From contig NZ_LKBD01000020.1 in NCBI RefSeq assembly GCF_001399975.1, positions 1-64,000 of the forward strand: DNA of 64,000 nucleotides, in the 5' to 3' direction. The DNA comes from Pseudoalteromonas sp. P1-9 (GTDB taxonomy: Bacteria; Pseudomonadota; Gammaproteobacteria; Enterobacterales; Alteromonadaceae). Position numbers and translations under genes: made by a program. Shown here piece by piece: positions 62,894-64,000 of this stretch (its first letter is position 1; each line of letters opens with the position of its first letter). The notes below the pieces were generated by a model. It did not search any database and had not been told where the DNA came from. It worked only from the letters and a program-made list of their open reading frames with translations.

Positions 62894-64000
62894 AATTCAG
62901 TTTTTCTTTGACTACTGGGTAGTAATCCCAAACTTGTTTGTCTGACATTGAGCGCAATAATTTAATATATTCCGCGTGCGTCCATGCAAGTGGCGTCGCT
63001 GAATTTGTGCCTTCCCCAAATGTGTAATTATGCGGGTTAACACCAACACCATCCCACACTTGCTCTGGTAACATTAAGCCTTCGTTGGCAAATTGTTCCA
63101 TACCTTTAACATACGTTTGCGTCAATGCGGCTTGCTGTTTCGCATCGAACGAATCAGATTGCGCGAGTTTTGCAATTTCATAGTGGCCTCGTTCACCGGT
63201 AAAGAATGGCCAAACACGTCCACGTTGCCCTGGGGTATTATTGCCGCCTTCAGCATAGTTGGTGCCAGTAACTTCGTCTTCACCATAACCGTCATTACCG
63301 TAACGACGCCAGCCTGGGAATTGCCCCTCCACCCCCTCAAAAGTAAAGTTATATTTTACTTTAAGGTTTTCAGGTAAATTTTGTGCATCATATTCATCAA
63401 GCGTATCAATAATATGCTTATCTTCAGCGCTTCTTACACCATAACGCACAAGTTCCAAAAAGCCGCCATCCAAAATGCTTTGTTTGACTAAACCTTTTCG
63501 GCCGTTGTTATCGCCTAGTATAGTCGCTGAGTTTGCATCGTCATCTTGGCTAATGCGCACATAATGCTGGCCGTTTGATGCGTCGCTCGGTAACGTACTT
63601 TTAGTGGTATACATGCGCGATTCAACTTTGGCGTTGTAATCCTTTGCAACATTGAAGTACTTAGTAGCCAAGACATCATCGCCTGCCAGCTTTGCAATTT
63701 CACTTGCAGTAACAAGACCAGCAATTACAGCAGCCGTGGTTGATGGCGAATGTCCCGCTTGCTCTTCCCAACGTTCCTGCTGAGTAAATGGCGGCTTTAT
63801 TTCGGTGTCATTCCATAAAATTTTAGCAAGACCACCTTCAACTAAAAAGTCTGCCGCAGGTTTAAGCATTTTATTAAACCAAAGGATCAGTTCTTCTTTG
63901 CTAAGCACATCGGCAAGATAAAGCTTCCAACCAAGCATAATTGGCATCGCGGTTTGGTCCAGCTGAACACCTACCCATTCCAGCTCACCGTCAACATGAG
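62892..64000 (-). CDS. GH15 glucoamylase-like glycoside hydrolase, C-terminal part
   Basis: The last 369 codons of a gene that enters from beyond the window. The sequence fits the bacterial GH15 glucoamylase/glucodextranase catalytic barrel: GELEWVGVQLDQTAMPIMLGW, the general acid region in RWEEQAGHSPST, WRRYGNDGYGED, and the base region PLAWTHAEYIKLL near the C-terminus. It would release glucose from alpha-glucans, most likely in the periplasm or outside; the N-terminal signal cannot be seen. It borders glk and edd-eda-gap, which use the product. Confidence 0.9.
   Translation of the reverse strand, partial: HVDGELEWVGVQLDQTAMPIMLGWKLYLADVLSKEELILWFNKMLKPAADFLVEGGLAKILWNDTEIKPPFTQQERWEEQAGHSPSTTAAVIAGLVTASEIAKLAGDDVLATKYFNVAKDYNAKVESRMYTTKSTLPSDASNGQHYVRISQDDDANSATILGDNNGRKGLVKQSILDGGFLELVRYGVRSAEDKHIIDTLDEYDAQNLPENLKVKYNFTFEGVEGQFPGWRRYGNDGYGEDEVTGTNYAEGGNNTPGQRGRVWPFFTGERGHYEIAKLAQSDSFDAKQQAALTQTYVKGMEQFANEGLMLPEQVWDGVGVNPHNYTFGEGTNSATPLAWTHAEYIKLLRSMSDKQVWDYYPVVKEKLN

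Overview
The window looks like a chromosomal segment of a marine gammaproteobacterium of the order Alteromonadales, most likely Pseudoalteromonas or a close relative. This is inferred from AT-rich DNA, E. coli-like gene neighbourhoods (fnr-uspE-ttcA, thrS-infC-rpmI-rplT, ribC next to norM), TonB-dependent and secreted peptidase genes, and an Entner-Doudoroff block. No 16S gene is present to confirm it.

Layout. 1-181: edge of an IS3-family element. 409-4207: a LysR regulator, an unknown 150-aa protein, and a leftward pair made of an internally duplicated unknown protein and a catalytically degenerate isocitrate dehydrogenase homologue. 4447-7832: an orphan TonB-dependent receptor and a small lipoprotein. 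8168-18025: the cbb3 oxidase operon ccoNOQP, its assembly genes (fixH, ccoI, a 56-aa ccoS, a SafE/DsbD-like membrane protein), then fnr, uspE and ttcA. 18160-28925: pfkA, a divergent TetR/oxidoreductase pair with two palindromic operators, a LytTR two-component system, a SulP transporter whose 3' end carries a highly structured palindromic repeat, an Lrp regulator, a metallo-beta-lactamase-fold hydrolase, an M14 peptidase and an SDR.

29199-32476: thrS-infC-rpmI-rplT, with infC starting at ATT and a thrS leader holding two hairpins that look like threonine-tRNA anticodon arms. 32709-46310: housekeeping and accessory genes, including two tandem amidohydrolases (one lacking its metal ligands), a cobalamin nucleotide-loop set (cobC, cobU, cobT, cobS, cobO), and ribC/norM. 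46493-51218: tRNA-Val(GAC), then an MltA-like protein, a LOG-family protein, aceK and a second LysR close in sequence to the first. 51441-55553 is a scarred accessory stretch: an isolated phosphohexomutase, gene-poor DNA, a decayed IS1182-family transposase and a small membrane-protein gene broken by an in-frame stop. 55633-64000: a carbohydrate block with gap-eda-edd, glk, two LacI regulators and the 3' part of a GH15 glucoamylase-like gene. Three identical 14-bp palindromes probably coordinate it.

The oxidase block and the Fnr regulator fit microaerobic respiration control. The right-hand block fits release of glucose from alpha-glucans, phosphorylation by Glk and catabolism through the Entner-Doudoroff route to GAPDH. 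AceK implies a glyoxylate bypass elsewhere. No CRISPR array, prophage or recognisable defence island was seen.
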